From: Candidatus Coatesiibacteriota bacterium
GTDB lineage: Bacteria; RBG-13-66-14
Direction: 5' to 3'
Length of the DNA stretch: 34,901 nucleotides
Assembly: GCA_014728185.1 (NCBI GenBank)
Contig: WJMB01000027.1
Location: 1-34,901 of the forward strand
The translations under genes were made by a program, and so were the position numbers. The notes under the pieces were generated by a model that was not told where the DNA came from, did not search any database, and saw nothing but the letters and a program-made list of their open reading frames with translations. Shown in pieces: positions 33,495 through 34,901 of this stretch (positions within the stretch are counted from its first letter, which is position 1; every line of letters begins with the position of its first letter).

Positions 33495-33970
33495 AGCGGC
33501 TGTTCCCCATCCTCGGCGCCCTCGTCGTCGACCGCCTGCTCTTCGCCTTCTGGCCGGAGTGGACGCTGCTGCGCCCCGACCTGGTCAGCCTGGCCGTGGT
33601 TTACAGCGCCCTGGCCTGGAGCCCGAGCCTGGTCCTGCCCGCCGCCTGGACCGCCGGACTGCTGGTCGACTTCAGCGGCTGGGGACCCCTGGGCGCCCAT
33701 AGCGGCGGCCTGACCCTGGTCGCCCTGGTCCTGCTGGTCCGGCGCGATTCCTTCTACCCCCGCAGCCCGCTGATCCGGGTGGTCTCGAGCCTGGGCGCCG
33801 TGCTGCTGGTTGACGGCCTGGGCTGGGCGCTGGCCGAGTTCGGCGGCTCGCCGCCGCCGCCGGGGGGTTGGTCCCTGATCAGCGCCGCGTTGCTCAGCGC
33901 CGCCCTGGCCCCGCCGCTGTTCCACCTCTGGGACCGCCTGCTGGGCACCAGCTACGAGGGCGGGGATTAA
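33491..33970 (+). CDS. mreD: Rod shape-determining protein MreD
   Basis: The 159-residue integral membrane protein has about five hydrophobic helices. The motif RPDLVSLAVVYSALAWSPSLVLPAAWTAGLLVDFSGWGPLGAHS matches the MreD pattern of an acidic residue in a conserved D(F/L)xxxxxLG context. It acts with MreC in the elongasome. The start is GTG at 33491 overlapping the mreC stop. No pbp2/rodA is seen before the window's end; the operon appears to stop here. Confidence 0.93.
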   Translation: MKRLFPILGALVVDRLLFAFWPEWTLLRPDLVSLAVVYSALAWSPSLVLPAAWTAGLLVDFSGWGPLGAHSGGLTLVALVLLVRRDSFYPRSPLIRVVSSLGAVLLVDGLGWALAEFGGSPPPPGGWSLISAALLSAALAPPLFHLWDRLLGTSYEGGD

Positions 33971-34122
33971 GCGAGGGTGCGACTACTTGATTGAACGGCG
34001 CACGGTGCGGGTGGTATTTGCGAAGCGCGCTGGAACGTCATTTCCTGGAAATGGAATCACCCCTGCGAAGATACCGCCAAATGAGGGATTTCTCGGCACG
34101 CCGCCTCGTAAATGGCAGCGGG

Positions 34123-34802
34123 GATTATCACATTGCACCGGACCGACCTCGAAAAGACTGAGCTGCGAATAGGAGAGGTTCTTGATGTTTGCTCCGCGCA
34201 AGGCGTCAACTCGTGGAGACGGCCGGCTGTAACAAGTGGTTAGTCCTGCTAAAGCTGCCTCAAGCCTTTCCCGCACTTTCAACCTGCATGTCGTCCAGCC
34301 GGACCGACAGGTTACCGGCATCCTTCAACATTCTCACACATGATAAGTGAGTCGGGGTTTACCGCCGCGAATCGACTGGGATGAGCATGGCGGTAAACTG
34401 GGCCAGGGCCTGTCCAGGTACGAGTGATAATCCCGTTGAAACAGCGGTGGAGAGAACTGTGGCGAGTATACCCATCGCATTCAGCCTTGCTGATTACGTT
34501 GGCAATTGGTCAAGTGGCAACGGGCTGATTGACGGGCCGCACTCTACGGGCCGAGCGGCCCTTGGCTGACTGCATCAGCCTCGTCTCGACGAGGCTTGCT
34601 CGGGCTCCGCGACACGGCGGCGGCCGATTGATCCGGGCAACACGCAACCAACGGCGTCTATTGGAAAGCGTTAGTGATTATCACACGTGCCTGAACGGGT
34701 ATGTGACACTAATATCATGATATTACGTGCCATATAGCTGTGCAAGCTGCCACTGTTTTAGCGTTGCCTGGTGGCGGAAAACCAGACTTGCTCGATTATC
34801 AC
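34123..34802. repeat. Four GATTATCAC motifs
   Basis: GATTATCAC occurs at 34123–34131, reversed (GTGATAATC) at 34424–34432, again at 34676–34684 and 34794–34802. The first two share a GGGATTATCAC context. Spacing is irregular. They could be protein binding sites or remnants of a repeat family. Confidence 0.55.
34711..34724. repeat. 14-bp perfect palindrome AATATCATGATATT
   Basis: AATATCATGATATT is a perfect 14-bp dyad in an otherwise unremarkable AT-rich patch, 27 nt after a GATTATCAC motif. It could be an operator. Confidence 0.6.
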
Positions 34803-34901
34803 GCTGAGAGTCGGGAAGCCATGACTCCTGATTCGCATCCCCGGCTTACCAGGTGGAATGAGGCTAGCTGCAGTCAAAAAGCTGCTTTAGCTGATATGAT
34901 A

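Larger units (their letters stand above)
33971..34901. other. 931-nt gene-free, less GC-rich right end
   Basis: No ORF in this stretch resembles a known protein; all are short with poor codon use. It contains CATTTCC/GGAAATG (34039–34053), a perfect AGCCTCGT/ACGAGGCT hairpin (34577–34596), four GATTATCAC copies (two orientations), and the palindrome AATATCATGATATT. Base composition is visibly less GC-rich than the rest. It may be a decayed insertion or a regulatory/structural region continuing past the window. Confidence 0.5.

Noticed and set aside
33983..34321. 112-codon minus-strand ORF at the right end
   Set aside because: No recognisable domain, no good ribosome binding site and Cys/Arg-rich random-like composition.

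Overview
The window is GC-rich bacterial chromosome, densely coded and almost entirely on the + strand in its centre. Its core is one continuous str–S10–spc–alpha ribosomal supercluster (about 6.3–29.0 kb): rpsL, rpsG, fusA, tuf, rpsJ, rplC, rplD, rplW, rplB, rpsS, rplV, rpsC, rplP, rpmC, rpsQ, rplN, rplX, rplE, rpsN, rpsH, rplF, rplR, rpsE, rpmD, rplO, secY, adk, map, infA, rpmJ, rpsM, rpsK, rpsD, rpoA, rplQ. This gene order, bacterial EF-Tu/EF-G/SecY/RpoA and GTG/TTG starts with Shine-Dalgarno sites show a bacterium. Zinc-binding (Cys+) S14, S4, L24 and L36, a ferritin-like diiron protein, a lipoprotein with a lipobox and mreBCD fit a rod-shaped, possibly anaerobic, lineage from a less-studied phylum. 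I cannot place it to phylum from sequence reading alone.

Left flank (1–6.3 kb): a DUF3795 Cys-rich protein overlaps a PhzF-family enzyme. Next come purM, a convergent PQQ-propeller lipoprotein, a ferritin-like protein with a perfect terminator, and a minus-strand HExxH protein. Two intergenic gaps here (1477–1660 and 5052–5234) hold two copies of a nested inverted-repeat element. Their stems differ between copies by paired, compensatory changes, which is the most unusual feature of the window.

Supercluster: ribosomal genes are tightly packed, with 1-nt and 8-nt overlaps and many GTG/TTG starts. Breaks in the packing mark likely regulatory points: the str promoter (6341), a 774-nt leader before fusA, an extended −10 promoter before tuf (10308–10337), a hairpin before rpsJ, a promoter before infA, a 423-nt gap before rpmJ and a bulged hairpin before rpoA. 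S5 and L30, which overlap by 8 nt, both carry long hydrophilic C-terminal tails. The L30 tail is strongly acidic.

Right flank (29–34.9 kb): tRNA-Ser(UGA) directly follows rplQ and is abutted by a short tandem array of about four units of roughly 60–70 bp. A promoter then drives tRNA-Ser(GCU) and tRNA-Arg(ACG), which end at a strong terminator. A GT-C-like membrane protein precedes the cell-shape genes mreB–mreC–mreD. The last 930 bp has no convincing gene, is visibly less GC-rich, and holds four copies of GATTATCAC plus a 14-bp perfect palindrome.

No CRISPR array, transposase, integrase, rRNA or defence system was seen.
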